A stretch of 23,608 nt of DNA from Burkholderiales bacterium UBA2647 (lineage in GTDB: Bacteria; Pseudomonadota; Gammaproteobacteria; Burkholderiales; Burkholderiaceae_E), in the NCBI GenBank assembly GCA_002359635.1, contig DENJ01000028.1, positions 64,055-87,662 on the forward strand, read 5' to 3'. The stretch's first letter is position 1, and every line of letters begins with the position of its first letter. The position numbers and the translations under genes are program-made. Below are positions 8,286 through 16,148 of this stretch, piece by piece. The notes under the pieces are model-generated. The model saw nothing but the letters and a program-made list of their open reading frames with translations. It ran no database searches and was not told where the DNA came from.

Positions 8286-8290
8286 AGAGG
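8286..8290 (+). promoter_or_regulatory. Shine-Dalgarno deciding the birA start
   Basis: AGAGG lies four bases before ATG 8295. It favours this start over ATG 8316 and over the much longer frame open from 8088, which would overlap the VanZ gene. Confidence 0.6.
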
Positions 8291-8294
8291 CTTG

Positions 8295-9194
8295 ATGCAG
8301 GCTATCATCGATTGCATGAGCGATGAACATGCTTTGACTGACAGCGGCATTTTGATGCGCTGGGAGCCCACGGTGGATTCAACCAATGCGAGGCTAATGC
8401 TTGCGCCTTGGCAGGACGCGGGGCTGCGCCCGCCCCCGGATTTGGTCGCCCGTTGTTTGCTCACAGACCACCAAAGCGCCGGTCGAGGGCGTCATCGAAA
8501 GCGCTGGCATGATGAGCCCGGTGCTTGCTTGTTGATGAGCCTGTCGATCGATCGCAACAAGGCCTCTTGGCCGCCTGCGCTTGCCGCCTTTTCTTTGGCC
8601 TGCGCAGCCACAGTGGCGCAAAGACTTGAAGACGAGAGGATGCAGCTTGAGGCATCGCTACCGGCATCCGCACCATTGTTTTGGGTCAAATGGCCCAACG
8701 ATCTGGTGCGCTATCGCGAGGGTAGGGGCTTATCCAAGCTTGCGGGCCTTTTGATCGAAACCCGCCAGCAGGCTGGGCAAAGCCGGCTGGTAATCGGACT
8801 GGGTGTCAATCTCCTTCCGCCGCAAAGCGCGGTGGCCGATGCCCAGGCCTTGCCAGCCGATGCCTTGTTTACAGGCGATGAGGCGCTTAGCCATCAGCTT
8901 GATCTTGACTGGCGCAAGTCACTTGCAAGGCGGCTTAGCCAGGACTTGCTCGGATGCTGGATTGATTTCGAGCGTCACGGTCTGGCTGCTTTTGAAAGGC
9001 TTATCCATCGCCGCGATGTTTTGCGGGGACGTCAATTGATGGTTCAAGATGAGGGTCATGATGACTGGACGGAGGCGCTTGGACAGGGTATTGATGATCG
9101 CGGGTATTTGCGTATCCTATGCCAAAGGCCTGGTGTGCCGAGCCCAAGGCTTGAGTTCATCCACCAGGGTAGCGTGCGGCTAAAAAGCGGTTAA
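8295..9194 (+). CDS. birA: Biotin--[acetyl-CoA-carboxylase] ligase, without the repressor domain
   Basis: The enzyme activates biotin as biotinyl-AMP and attaches it to the biotin carrier protein of acetyl-CoA carboxylase. The 299-residue product shows DST (28-30), the biotinyl-AMP loop QSAGRGRHRKRW (60-71), FWVKWPNDLV (129-138), KLAGLLIE (148-155) and GLGVNL (168-173). A small C-terminal beta domain follows. There is no N-terminal helix-turn-helix, so it is a group I enzyme with no operator-binding role, unlike E. coli BirA. It is divergent from the VanZ-like gene. A gamma-glutamylcyclotransferase-fold gene follows after 72 bp. Confidence 0.95.
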   Translation: MQAIIDCMSDEHALTDSGILMRWEPTVDSTNARLMLAPWQDAGLRPPPDLVARCLLTDHQSAGRGRHRKRWHDEPGACLLMSLSIDRNKASWPPALAAFSLACAATVAQRLEDERMQLEASLPASAPLFWVKWPNDLVRYREGRGLSKLAGLLIETRQQAGQSRLVIGLGVNLLPPQSAVADAQALPADALFTGDEALSHQLDLDWRKSLARRLSQDLLGCWIDFERHGLAAFERLIHRRDVLRGRQLMVQDEGHDDWTEALGQGIDDRGYLRILCQRPGVPSPRLEFIHQGSVRLKSG

Positions 9195-9200
9195 GACGTG

Positions 9201-9256
9201 GCCCTTCATCGTCATGAAACATCGTTCAAGCAAGAGAAAATATCGGATTGAAGGGC
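9201..9256 (+). promoter_or_regulatory. Inverted repeat that could mask the Shine-Dalgarno of the next gene
   Basis: GCCCTTCA (9201-9208) and TGAAGGGC (9249-9256) are perfectly complementary, with a 40-base loop between them. The right arm contains the AAGGG that is the best Shine-Dalgarno for ATG 9267. In mRNA the pairing would hide it. No U-tract follows, so it is not a standard terminator. It may be chance. Confidence 0.3.
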
Positions 9257-9266
9257 TTTATCCTAG

Positions 9267-9680
9267 ATGAGTACCGCACATGGCTTCACCTATGGCTCAC
9301 TGATGTTTGATGAGGTCATGAGGGCTGTTGCTGACCAGCAAGGCTTGGTTTCGATCCCAGCAACCCTTAAGGGATGGGAACGCTTTGCGATCCGTAATGC
9401 GAGCTACCCGGCCGCGCGCCCAGGAAAACCGCAGGCAAGCATTCGCGGTGTCCTATGGCTTGATCTATCTGAGTCAGCCTGGAAGCGACTCGACGCTTTT
9501 GAGGGCGATGCTTATCGTCGCGCTGCTGTTGAGGTGCATTGCGACAGCGGGATGCATCCCGCCTGGGTTTACGAATTCCTCGATCCCGGTTTACTGCTGC
9601 CCCAGGATTGGGATGAGGCGACGTTTAGGCAGCAACATCTCGCCGATTTCTTTCGGCAGCATGGTGCCCATTTAAGCTAA
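9267..9680 (+). CDS. Gamma-glutamylcyclotransferase-fold (AIG2-like) protein
   Basis: The 137-residue protein opens with FTYGSLMFDEV (the GGCT-fold YGSL loop, residues 7-17). It has RLDAFEGDAYRR, in which Glu79 matches the catalytic glutamate of the fold. It belongs to the AIG2-like branch of gamma-glutamylcyclotransferase-like proteins; the exact substrate (gamma-glutamyl amines or dipeptides) cannot be told from sequence. ATG 9267 has AAGGG 11 bases upstream, inside an inverted repeat. It follows birA by 72 bp, and its stop overlaps the end of the convergent rfaE2 by 4 bp. Confidence 0.87.
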   Translation: MSTAHGFTYGSLMFDEVMRAVADQQGLVSIPATLKGWERFAIRNASYPAARPGKPQASIRGVLWLDLSESAWKRLDAFEGDAYRRAAVEVHCDSGMHPAWVYEFLDPGLLLPQDWDEATFRQQHLADFFRQHGAHLS

Positions 9681-10195
9681 TCGCCGACCCTATTGGACGC
9701 GTCGCTGCGCGCTGATCGGATCAGGGCAAGCGTGGTGGTGGTCGAGCGTTGATGGAGAAAGGGAATGGCCAGCACCCTGCCCCCCCAAGACGCCATCGCC
9801 TCACTACCGACGATTCTTCCCTCCCAGTCGCCACCCTTCACCAACACATCAGGCCTCAGGCTGAGGACGCAGGCCAGCGGCGTGTCCTCGTCGAACCAGG
9901 TCACATAGTCGACCGAGGCGAGGGCGGCAGCAACCGCCATCCTGTCGTCCAGGGTGTTGATCGGTCGATCAGGCCCTTTGCCCAGGCGTTTCACCGAGGC
10001 GTCGCTGTTAAGCGCAAGCAGCAGGCAACGTCCCTCGCGGGCTGCAGCATCAAGCAATGTGACATGGCCACGATGCAAGAGGTCATACACGCCGTTGGTG
10101 AAGACGAGAGGACGGGGGCAGTGCCTGGCAAAGTCCTCGAGTTGTTTGGGTTCGAGGATCTTCGATTCAAAGCGCGCCGGCAGCACCAAGGCCAT
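9677..10195 (-). CDS. rfaE2: D-glycero-beta-D-manno-heptose 1-phosphate adenylyltransferase
   Basis: The enzyme makes ADP-heptose from heptose 1-phosphate for the LPS inner core. It corresponds to the C-terminal half of E. coli HldE; betaproteobacteria commonly encode the two halves separately. Seen: FTNGVYDLLHRGHVTLLDAA with the nucleotidyltransferase HxGH (41-44), then LALNSDASVKRLGKGPDRPIN, VDYVTWFDEDTPL and DVLVKGGDW. The length of about 172 residues is normal for the stand-alone form. I prefer ATG 10195 over GTG 10198, because GAGG lies eight bases before the ATG. The first 29 bases overlap the end of the ferritin-like gene, suggesting translational coupling. Confidence 0.95.
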   Translation of the reverse strand: MALVLPARFESKILEPKQLEDFARHCPRPLVFTNGVYDLLHRGHVTLLDAAAREGRCLLLALNSDASVKRLGKGPDRPINTLDDRMAVAAALASVDYVTWFDEDTPLACVLSLRPDVLVKGGDWEGRIVGSEAMASWGGRVLAIPFLHQRSTTTTLALIRSARSDASNRVGD

Positions 10196-11027
10196 CACCC
10201 TTGCCTCGGCTCAACTCTCGCCGGTAGCGGTTCAATTCTTGAACACTGGCAAAGGACTTGCCAAAGAGCAGCGATAAGTTGTGAAGAATTCGGCCAACCA
10301 CCTTGTCTTCCCACTGAGCATCAAAGCTGATTTGCTGATCGAGCCAGCGCTCGAGCCAGCTTGGATCGGGCAGCCGGCTCTGTATGGTGTCTTTAGGGAA
10401 AAGATCTTTGTTGACATGCAAATTGGTAGGATGCAAAGCCTTGCTCTGTCGCTTGGCGCTTGCCATGAGCACGCCGATCTTGGCAAAGGCGCTTCGGGCC
10501 TGATCACCAACTTGAGCAATCGCCCGCCGCATGTATTGCAAATACGCCCCGCCGTGCCGGGCTTCATCCCTGGAAATGATCTCGTAAATATGCTTGATCA
10601 CCGGTTCCGTATGCCACTCGGCGGCGCGTCTGTACCAGTGGTTAAGCCGGATTTCCCCGCAAAAATGCAACATCAAGGTTTCAAGCGGCGGTGCAGGATC
10701 AAATTCAAAACGTACCGCGTGGAGCTCATCTTCGCTGGGCACCAGGTCGGGTCTGAAGCGGCGTAAATACTCCATCAGTACCAAGGCATGCTTTTGTTCT
10801 TCAAAAAACCAGACCGACATGAAGGCCGAGAAATCACTGTCGTGCCGGTTATCGCGCAAAAACATCTCGGTTGCGGGGAGCGCCGCCCATTCGGTGATCG
10901 CGTTCATCTTGATCGTTCGCGCCTGCTCGTCAGAGAGGCGGCCAGGGTCGAAGTGATCCCAGGGAATATCACTTTCCATTGACCAGCGAACCGATTCGAG
11001 CGAACGAAACAATTCCGGGTACAGCAT
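10167..11027 (-). CDS. Ferritin-like diiron protein (acyl-ACP-desaturase/R2-like fold)
   Basis: The 286-residue protein carries a full carboxylate-bridged diiron ligand set in the right order: Glu46 (EWAALPATE), Glu77-x2-His80 (FEEQKH), Glu124 (GEIRLNHWY) and Glu155-x2-His158 (DEARH). This pattern is shared by acyl-ACP desaturases, ribonucleotide reductase R2 and ferritin-like oxidases. No transit or signal sequence is seen. The reaction is unknown; oxidation or desaturation of a lipid or an alkyl group is possible. GGAG lies seven bases before ATG 11027. It starts 61 bp after the last gene of the lipid-remodelling series, in the same direction, so it may extend that series or be separately transcribed with rfaE2. 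Confidence 0.85.
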   Translation of the reverse strand: MLYPELFRSLESVRWSMESDIPWDHFDPGRLSDEQARTIKMNAITEWAALPATEMFLRDNRHDSDFSAFMSVWFFEEQKHALVLMEYLRRFRPDLVPSEDELHAVRFEFDPAPPLETLMLHFCGEIRLNHWYRRAAEWHTEPVIKHIYEIISRDEARHGGAYLQYMRRAIAQVGDQARSAFAKIGVLMASAKRQSKALHPTNLHVNKDLFPKDTIQSRLPDPSWLERWLDQQISFDAQWEDKVVGRILHNLSLLFGKSFASVQELNRYRRELSRGKGDGLGAAGAL

Positions 11028-11054
11028 ATAAGGTCTCCGCGGCTATAAATGGTC

Positions 11055-11072
11055 TGCAGCCTTGGCGCTGCA
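11055..11072. other. Small inverted repeat between the NTF2-like and ferritin-like genes
   Basis: TGCAGC-CTTGGC-GCTGCA is a 6-bp stem with a 6-base loop in the 61-bp gap. It has no T-run, so at best it is a weak terminator or processing hairpin. Confidence 0.3.
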
Positions 11073-11088
11073 TCTGAGGCCGAGTCTA

Positions 11089-11562
11089 TCAGCCTGGCGC
11101 AATTTTGCGTCGTAGCCATCGCATCAGCCACGATAAGGCCGGGAGTTTTTCATAAAGCTCTTCGGCAGCATCCCAGTAATCGCGATGATCGACAATATAG
11201 CCCTGCTGATCCAGGCAAAGCCACGTACAGCCTTGAATGCTCACCGTCTTGCCCCTCAACACCAGCCAATAAGTCCAACGCAGACAGGATTGGGCGGGCA
11301 CCGTCAGCGGGTGCGCTGTTTGCGTGATGCCGTCAACCACAAAGCGGGAGTGCGGTTGTATCGCAAACATATGCTCGAAGACGGCCCGTATCGCGGGCAA
11401 TCCCTGGACCGATTGGAAGGGGTCTTTGAAGCGAGCTTCGGGGCCGTAAAGTTCGCTGATCTGATCCAGTGAACTTGGACTCAGGGTTTCGTAAAACGCT
11501 TTGATCTGGTTTAGTTTGGCGCTGATGCTCGCCGAATCGGTGCAGGAATGGGTTTGTCGCAT
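11089..11562 (-). CDS. NTF2-like / SnoaL-fold protein
   Basis: The 157-residue protein has the NTF2-like alpha+beta barrel pattern: IKAFYETLSPSSLDQISELYGPEARFKDPF, then FEHMFAIQPHSRFVVDGI, LRWTYWLVLRG and WLCLDQQGYIVDHRDYWDAAEELYEKLP. The YWDA..LYEKLP ending is typical of the NTF2-like proteins that travel with photolyase, CFA-synthase and DUF1365 gene clusters. The role is unknown; members of this fold bind or isomerise hydrophobic substrates. I prefer ATG 11562 over an in-frame TTG at 11571; neither has a good Shine-Dalgarno. It lies 26 bp after the dehydrogenase gene and is the last closely spaced gene of the series. Confidence 0.85.
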   Translation of the reverse strand: MRQTHSCTDSASISAKLNQIKAFYETLSPSSLDQISELYGPEARFKDPFQSVQGLPAIRAVFEHMFAIQPHSRFVVDGITQTAHPLTVPAQSCLRWTYWLVLRGKTVSIQGCTWLCLDQQGYIVDHRDYWDAAEELYEKLPALSWLMRWLRRKIAPG

Positions 11563-11588
11563 GGCTATCAACCGGTGGTTTGATCGGG

Positions 11589-12407
11589 CTAGCGGGTCCG
11601 GTCAGGCGCTTGGAGCACTTTGGGTTCAGTGCCATCGAGCGTGCGCCTGAGCAGGGCAAAGTAAAGCCGGTCGGGCAGCCAGCGCAGGCATTTCATGAAG
11701 CGCGTGAAGCGTCGAGGAAAGTGGATCTCAAAAGCGTTTCGCTCAAGACCAAGCATGATCTCGCGCGCCGCTTGCTCAGCGCTGATCAGCGCTGGCATAC
11801 GAAAATCATTGATCGCCGTGGCCGGGGTTTCAACAAAACCAGGATGGACGACCCAAACGCCGATTCCGTGGACCGTGAGTTCGAGATGCAGTACCTCGGC
11901 CAAATGCGTCAGCGCAGCCTTGCTCGGCCCGTAGGCCAATGCCTTGGGCAGGCCGCGATAACCTGCCACGCTAGACACGATCACAAGTCCAGAAACCGGT
12001 TCGGGTATGCGTTTAGCGCGTTGTAGAAAATAAGGCAACAAATGATCCAAGGCATAGAGCAAAGAAAGGTAATTGGTTTGCGTGATCGCAAGCACATCGT
12101 TGAGTCGGTAGTTGGTGCTTTTGACCGGCTGATAAATCCCAACCATCCAAATCACCAAATCGACTTTGTCATCGGCCAACACCTGCTCGCATGCAGCCGC
12201 CAATTGGTGCTGATCGCAGACATCAAGCGGCACAAGGCTCGCCTTGTCAATGCCCAGCGCCTGCATGGGGGCAAGTCGCCTCGCACTCAAAACCAGTTCG
12301 GCCCCTTGTGTTGCCAGCGCCTTTGCCAATGCCGCCCCGATTCCTGAGGACGCGCCAACAATCCAGATGCGCAGTCCTTGCCATGATCGAATTGGGGGAT
12401 TCACCAT
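11589..12407 (-). CDS. Short-chain dehydrogenase/reductase
   Basis: This is a classical NAD(P)-dependent SDR. Seen in the 272-residue product: the Rossmann motif GASSGIG (18-24), the NADP-friendly SARR after strand 2, Asn112, Ser145/146 and the catalytic Tyr159-x3-Lys163 (YGPSK). The usual NNAG is replaced by IWMVG (86-90), as in several subfamilies. The substrate is unknown; its place in the cluster suggests an oxygenated lipid or fatty-acyl intermediate. The start is ATG 12407, sharing one base with the DUF3833 stop (TGATG); an in-frame TTG lies just before it. The C-terminus is basic and may lie near membrane. Confidence 0.92.
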   Translation of the reverse strand: MVNPPIRSWQGLRIWIVGASSGIGAALAKALATQGAELVLSARRLAPMQALGIDKASLVPLDVCDQHQLAAACEQVLADDKVDLVIWMVGIYQPVKSTNYRLNDVLAITQTNYLSLLYALDHLLPYFLQRAKRIPEPVSGLVIVSSVAGYRGLPKALAYGPSKAALTHLAEVLHLELTVHGIGVWVVHPGFVETPATAINDFRMPALISAEQAAREIMLGLERNAFEIHFPRRFTRFMKCLRWLPDRLYFALLRRTLDGTEPKVLQAPDRTR

Positions 12408-12937
12408 CAATCCTTGAAAAACGACAGGGTTACCTCGCCGAGTTCCACACCAAACTTGCTCATCTTTGCACGGTTGATCATCACCTGCTCGTTGATCAGA
12501 AACATCCAGTCATCAAATTGCACATGAAAGATTCGTCCCTCGATCGGCAGTGCGAGGGTGTAGCGCCACCGCAAGGCATTGCCCGATGCCTCGCCAATCG
12601 CTTCACCGATGACATCGTCAGCCCTGCCGCGGTATTGGCCAGGGGCGATTTCCTCGATCTGCCAGACCCGGCGCTGCTTTGTCCCATCGCTATAAATAAA
12701 ATCTTCCTCTAGCAAGCCCTTGTTGCCTTGCCAGCTCCCCTTCATGCGAACCTCGAAACGCTTGACCACTTCGCCAAATCGGTCGGTGAACATCCCCCAT
12801 GCACGAAGATCACCGTTCAAATAACGTTTAAGCTCAAGCTTAGGTTGCTCCTGCTGATAGCGTTGGACCTCCACGCTGCTGCATGCGCTGAGCATCAGGC
12901 TCATCACCACGAGCCACTTCATCAAAAAGGCTTTCAT
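12407..12937 (-). CDS. DUF3833 lipoprotein
   Basis: The 176-residue protein begins with a lipoprotein signal peptide, MKAFLMKWLVVMSLMLSACS. The lipobox is LSAC (Cys19) and Ser follows at +2, so outer-membrane targeting is likely. The mature part matches DUF3833: YLNGDLRAWGMFTDRFGEVVKRFEV, a beta-rich body, DDWMFLINEQVMINRAKMSKFGVELGEVTLSF. The family has no proven function but recurs beside the CFA-synthase-like and chalcone-isomerase-like genes seen here. AAGGAG lies nine bases before ATG 12937 and overlaps the transporter stop. A lipocalin-like lipid-binding role is only a guess. Confidence 0.92.
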   Translation of the reverse strand: MKAFLMKWLVVMSLMLSACSSVEVQRYQQEQPKLELKRYLNGDLRAWGMFTDRFGEVVKRFEVRMKGSWQGNKGLLEEDFIYSDGTKQRRVWQIEEIAPGQYRGRADDVIGEAIGEASGNALRWRYTLALPIEGRIFHVQFDDWMFLINEQVMINRAKMSKFGVELGEVTLSFFKD

Positions 12938-12951
12938 CGACTATGTCTCCT

Positions 12952-14214
12952 TCATAAGGCCTCAGGGCCGCGGTGGCTGATAAGCCAAATCATCGACAAA
13001 CACTTCAGTGCACAGGGCAAGCCCGCGTAAATCCAACTCAAGCTCTGCGTGCCCTCACCAAGGACTTGCCAAAGTGGCAAGGCAATGCCGGCGGCAAGCG
13101 CAAGATTCAATTTCCCAACCAGGGTCCAGTACCCGATGCATCGCCCGGCAATCGGCATTGCCGAAGGACAGCTTTTTTGTCGCTGTTCGATCAAGCGCAA
13201 TAGTATTGCCCAGGGCATAGCCACATCACCGCCGAGCGCAAAGCCTGTCACGATACAAACCAGACCGTAAGCCCAAGCATCACCAGCTTCAATCCCAAGG
13301 CAAAAAAGAAAAGCAGCGATTGCGATAAGCATGGCAAGCAGCCAGCAATCGCGATGCCCCAGGCGATCGCTTAGTCTTGACCAGAAAGGCAGACCGAGTG
13401 CCGCACTCAAAAAGTAGAGCAATAAAAACCACGGTGCTGCTTGCGGCATTATCAGCACACGTTCTATAAAAAATAACACAAGCGTTGCAGGTATCGCCGC
13501 GGCGATCGCACTTAACATGAAGCAGATAAACAAGTGTCGCATTGGCAGCGACTGCCAGATGGTTCGCGCATGAAAGTCAAGCGCAGGCGCTGCTGATTCG
13601 CTTCTGTAGCGTGGATAGGCCAAGCCGCGAAAAAGCAATAAAGCGAGTACGCTGAAACCAATCAAGAGCATGCTGATGGCGACCTTTTCAAACGTGGACT
13701 GGGCCTGTACGAAGATCGACACCACCATCACACCGATCAAGCCTGCGGCCTCCCTGCTCAGTGCATAGCGACTTCGTGCTTGATCGTTACGGGCCAGTGC
13801 AGCACCCCAGCTCTGATAAACAATGCTGCACTGGGAGTAGGCCAAGTAGGTGCAAGTTGAACCTAGCGCGAGCACAAGCCCGCTCCAGACCGCATCAAGC
13901 GCCAAGGCCATTGACAGCGACGACCACCACAGCAAAAGCATGAAGCCAAGCATGAAAACCATACAGGCATAGCCCAGCGCGCGCCAGGCGGTTTTTCGCA
14001 AATGTCGGCCTGCGAGAACGCTCTGTTTATCCCATCGACGACCCAACCAGGGATCAGCCACGGCGTCGAGAGCGCGGGCGGCAAGCAGCATCAAGCCAAC
14101 GAGGCTCAATGGCAGCAGTTCGCTAAAGAGTTTTGGTAACAAAACATAAAGCGGCAGTTCGAGTATGGCAAGCGGCAATCGCATGCTTGCATAACGCCAA
14201 AGCATGGCCTTCAT
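12952..14214 (-). CDS. GPH/MelB-type MFS transporter
   Basis: The 420-residue polytopic inner-membrane protein has about 11-12 hydrophobic segments. The N-terminal ARALDAVADPWLGRRWDK is the diagnostic GPH/MFS_2 loop (usual form D-P-x-x-G-x-x-S/W-D), and FWSRLSDRLGHR is the loop between the domains. Characterised members include sugar:cation symporters, while the related eukaryotic MFSD2A moves lysolipids. Its place among lipid-modifying genes makes a lipid or fatty-acid substrate plausible, which is inference. ATG 14214 shares one base with the stop of the preceding gene (TGATG), so it is translationally coupled. Confidence 0.9.
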   Translation of the reverse strand: MKAMLWRYASMRLPLAILELPLYVLLPKLFSELLPLSLVGLMLLAARALDAVADPWLGRRWDKQSVLAGRHLRKTAWRALGYACMVFMLGFMLLLWWSSLSMALALDAVWSGLVLALGSTCTYLAYSQCSIVYQSWGAALARNDQARSRYALSREAAGLIGVMVVSIFVQAQSTFEKVAISMLLIGFSVLALLLFRGLAYPRYRSESAAPALDFHARTIWQSLPMRHLFICFMLSAIAAAIPATLVLFFIERVLIMPQAAPWFLLLYFLSAALGLPFWSRLSDRLGHRDCWLLAMLIAIAAFLFCLGIEAGDAWAYGLVCIVTGFALGGDVAMPWAILLRLIEQRQKSCPSAMPIAGRCIGYWTLVGKLNLALAAGIALPLWQVLGEGTQSLSWIYAGLPCALKCLSMIWLISHRGPEAL

Positions 14215-14828
14215 CAGGACTCACCAATGAGGCTGCGGCGAAGTGCAGGTTCGGTGGTTCTGGGATCAAGCCAAATACCGAAGAAAGCCCTTGAAAAGGC
14301 GGCATCGGCAATATCGCCGCGGGTCTGGTGGTTGTAAACAAAGCGGCAACCCCCCTGGTTGCCGCGGTGTAGGCCGAGCAACCTGTCTTTCTCTTGAATG
14401 TTGGGGAAGCTTTGCTGCAGCCAAAGGAGCCATTGCCGGTCTCGTTCGGCGAGTTTGCCGTGCTGAGCCTGCATCAGTTCAAGTGAGGTTTGCGCAATTT
14501 TTGCCCCCTCGAGGGGGCGCGCATAAATCAGCTCGAGCGCAAAGCTCTGATCGGCCCAAAGCCTGCTGTCAAAGTTTTCAGGCGTCCATAAACGCGCCTC
14601 ATAGAGCAGCAGCCCAAACCAGCGCATGTTTGCCTGGCCACGAAGGCGATAGCCAATTTGCTGCTCCTGGAACCATTTCATGCTCTGCGCAATCGGCCAG
14701 GCTTCCTCCTTGGCGGCCCGGCCGCCGGCCTGTGCCTGGCTGCTTTGAGGCAGGCTCGATAGGAGCAGCCCGACACTTAAGCTTTGAAGCATCAAGCGTC
14801 GTCTTAGCAGGCTGCCAGTTAGCCTCAT
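14214..14828 (-). CDS. Exported chalcone-isomerase-like protein
   Basis: The product of about 204 residues has a signal peptide (SLLRRRLMLQSLSVGLLLSSLPQSSQAQA) with three consecutive arginines (9-11) before the hydrophobic stretch. A Tat route is possible but the consensus is loose. The mature part fits the bacterial chalcone-isomerase-like family: GYRLRGQANMRWFGLLLYEARLWTP, then FALELIYARPLEGAKIAQTSLELM and AFFGIWLDPRTTEPALRRSLIG. Bacterial members are not known to act on flavonoids; the fold also binds fatty acids in plant FAP proteins, which suits a lipid cluster. I prefer ATG 14828 to an in-frame TTG at 14855 that lacks a Shine-Dalgarno. Confidence 0.88.
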   Translation of the reverse strand: MRLTGSLLRRRLMLQSLSVGLLLSSLPQSSQAQAGGRAAKEEAWPIAQSMKWFQEQQIGYRLRGQANMRWFGLLLYEARLWTPENFDSRLWADQSFALELIYARPLEGAKIAQTSLELMQAQHGKLAERDRQWLLWLQQSFPNIQEKDRLLGLHRGNQGGCRFVYNHQTRGDIADAAFSRAFFGIWLDPRTTEPALRRSLIGES

Positions 14829-14838
14829 CGGCTTTCGA

Positions 14839-14858
14839 GCCTTGTCCTTAAACAAGGC
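14839..14858 (-). promoter_or_regulatory. Perfect hairpin just before the chalcone-isomerase-like gene
   Basis: GCCTTGT-CCTTAA-ACAAGGC is a perfect 7-bp stem with a 6-base loop, 10 bases upstream of ATG 14828 in the 51-bp gap after the methyltransferase gene. It lacks a U-run. It overlaps the only Shine-Dalgarno-like AAGG sequences, so it could tune translation or act as an mRNA processing site. Confidence 0.4.
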
Positions 14859-14879
14859 AAGGGCATGATGGAGAGGCGC

Positions 14880-16148
14880 TTAGGCGCGGACAAAACTGAA
14901 TTGCACCACATCGGTTGCGCCTTCGGCAAAACCAGCTTCGCAATAGGCAAGGTAAAAACGCCACATACGGATAAAGCGCTCGTCATAGCCGAGTTGTCGT
15001 ACCTGCTCATCGGCAGCGATAAAGCGCTCATGCCAACGCGCTAAGGTCCATGCATAGTCGGGGCCAAAACGCAAGGTGTTTCGAAGTTCTAAACCATGTT
15101 TTTTTGCAAGCGCGATAAGACCTTGCGATGAGGGCAACATACCGCCAGGGAAAATATATTGCTGAATGAAATCGGTACTGGTGCGATAACGTTCGAAATA
15201 CTGCTCATCGATCGTGATGCTCTGGATTAGGGCTTTGCCGCCCGGCCTTAAGGCCTGACGAAGCTGGTGAAAATAGCTGTCCCAGTAGGCTTCGCCGACC
15301 GCTTCAAACATTTCAATGGAAACGATGCCGTCGTAGCGTCCCTGTTCATCCCGATAGTCTTGCAGGCAAAACTCGGCACGACCTAAGCCCTCAGCGCCGC
15401 CGTTTGACTCGCGTTGATGCAGTGCCTGGGCGTAGCTTAACTGTTCAGCCGATAGCGTGAGGCCTTTCAGATGCAGTCCACGGCGACGCGCACGCAGGGC
15501 GAATCCACCCCAACCGCAACCGATCTCGAGCAGGCTAGCACCAGGGTTCAGCTGCAGTTCATCAAGAATCCGGTCATATTTGTGCAGCTGCGCTTGCTCA
15601 AGGGTAGCTGAGCTTTGCTCACGTAGCGCACTTGAATAAGTCATGCTCGGGTCCAGCCAAAGCTTGTAAAAATCGTTACCCAAATCATAGTGGGCCTGGA
15701 TATTGCGCCGCGATCCGCTTCGACTGTTGCGCCTGAGGTGATGGCGCAATCGGTCGATCCATTGCCCGAACCAAGTCCCATAAATACCTTGATCCAGGCA
15801 GGCCCGGTTTTGCAACATAAAGCGCAGGACAGCAGCAGGATCCGGGCTGTCCCATTGTCCGTCCATCCAGCATTCACCGAATCCCACATCGCCTCGGCTG
15901 AGTGCGCGTTCAAAGACCGACCAATCGTGCAAGATCCAAATCGCAGGTGTTATGCCACGCTGGGTCGATACCGCGTTGAGATCGCCAAAGCGATGCTCTT
16001 GACCCTTCGGGTCGATCAGCAAGAGATACCCCCGTTTCGCCCTGCGCAGCAAGGCAAGACCAAGATGCGCTTTGTAGGGCGGTTTGAGCGCTTTGCCGAT
16101 GGGTCGACTTGCTTGCGGCAGCACGGTGTAATGTTGTTCTGTACTCAT
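14880..16148 (-). CDS. Cyclopropane-fatty-acid-synthase-like SAM methyltransferase
   Basis: The 422-residue protein belongs to the CFA synthase family, which transfers a methyl group from SAM to double bonds of phospholipid acyl chains. Seen: an N-terminal lipid-interacting domain, the signature AHYDLGNDFYKLWLDPSMTYSSA (152-174), the SAM-binding LEIGCGWGGFA (207-217), SIEMFEAVGE (277-286) and STDFIQQYIFPGGMLPS. The product could be a cyclopropane or a methyl-branched acyl chain; the DUF1365 and flavoenzyme neighbours suggest the second, as in the furan-fatty-acid pathway of Rhodobacter. ATG 16148 overlaps the DUF1365 stop as ATGA, which rules in favour of this start over one 75 bases upstream. 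Confidence 0.94.
   Translation of the reverse strand: MSTEQHYTVLPQASRPIGKALKPPYKAHLGLALLRRAKRGYLLLIDPKGQEHRFGDLNAVSTQRGITPAIWILHDWSVFERALSRGDVGFGECWMDGQWDSPDPAAVLRFMLQNRACLDQGIYGTWFGQWIDRLRHHLRRNSRSGSRRNIQAHYDLGNDFYKLWLDPSMTYSSALREQSSATLEQAQLHKYDRILDELQLNPGASLLEIGCGWGGFALRARRRGLHLKGLTLSAEQLSYAQALHQRESNGGAEGLGRAEFCLQDYRDEQGRYDGIVSIEMFEAVGEAYWDSYFHQLRQALRPGGKALIQSITIDEQYFERYRTSTDFIQQYIFPGGMLPSSQGLIALAKKHGLELRNTLRFGPDYAWTLARWHERFIAADEQVRQLGYDERFIRMWRFYLAYCEAGFAEGATDVVQFSFVRA

Noticed and set aside
8088..8294. N-terminal extension of BirA that might be a DNA-binding domain
   Set aside because: It overlaps the VanZ gene antisense, shows no helix-turn-helix pattern, and a good Shine-Dalgarno marks 8295.
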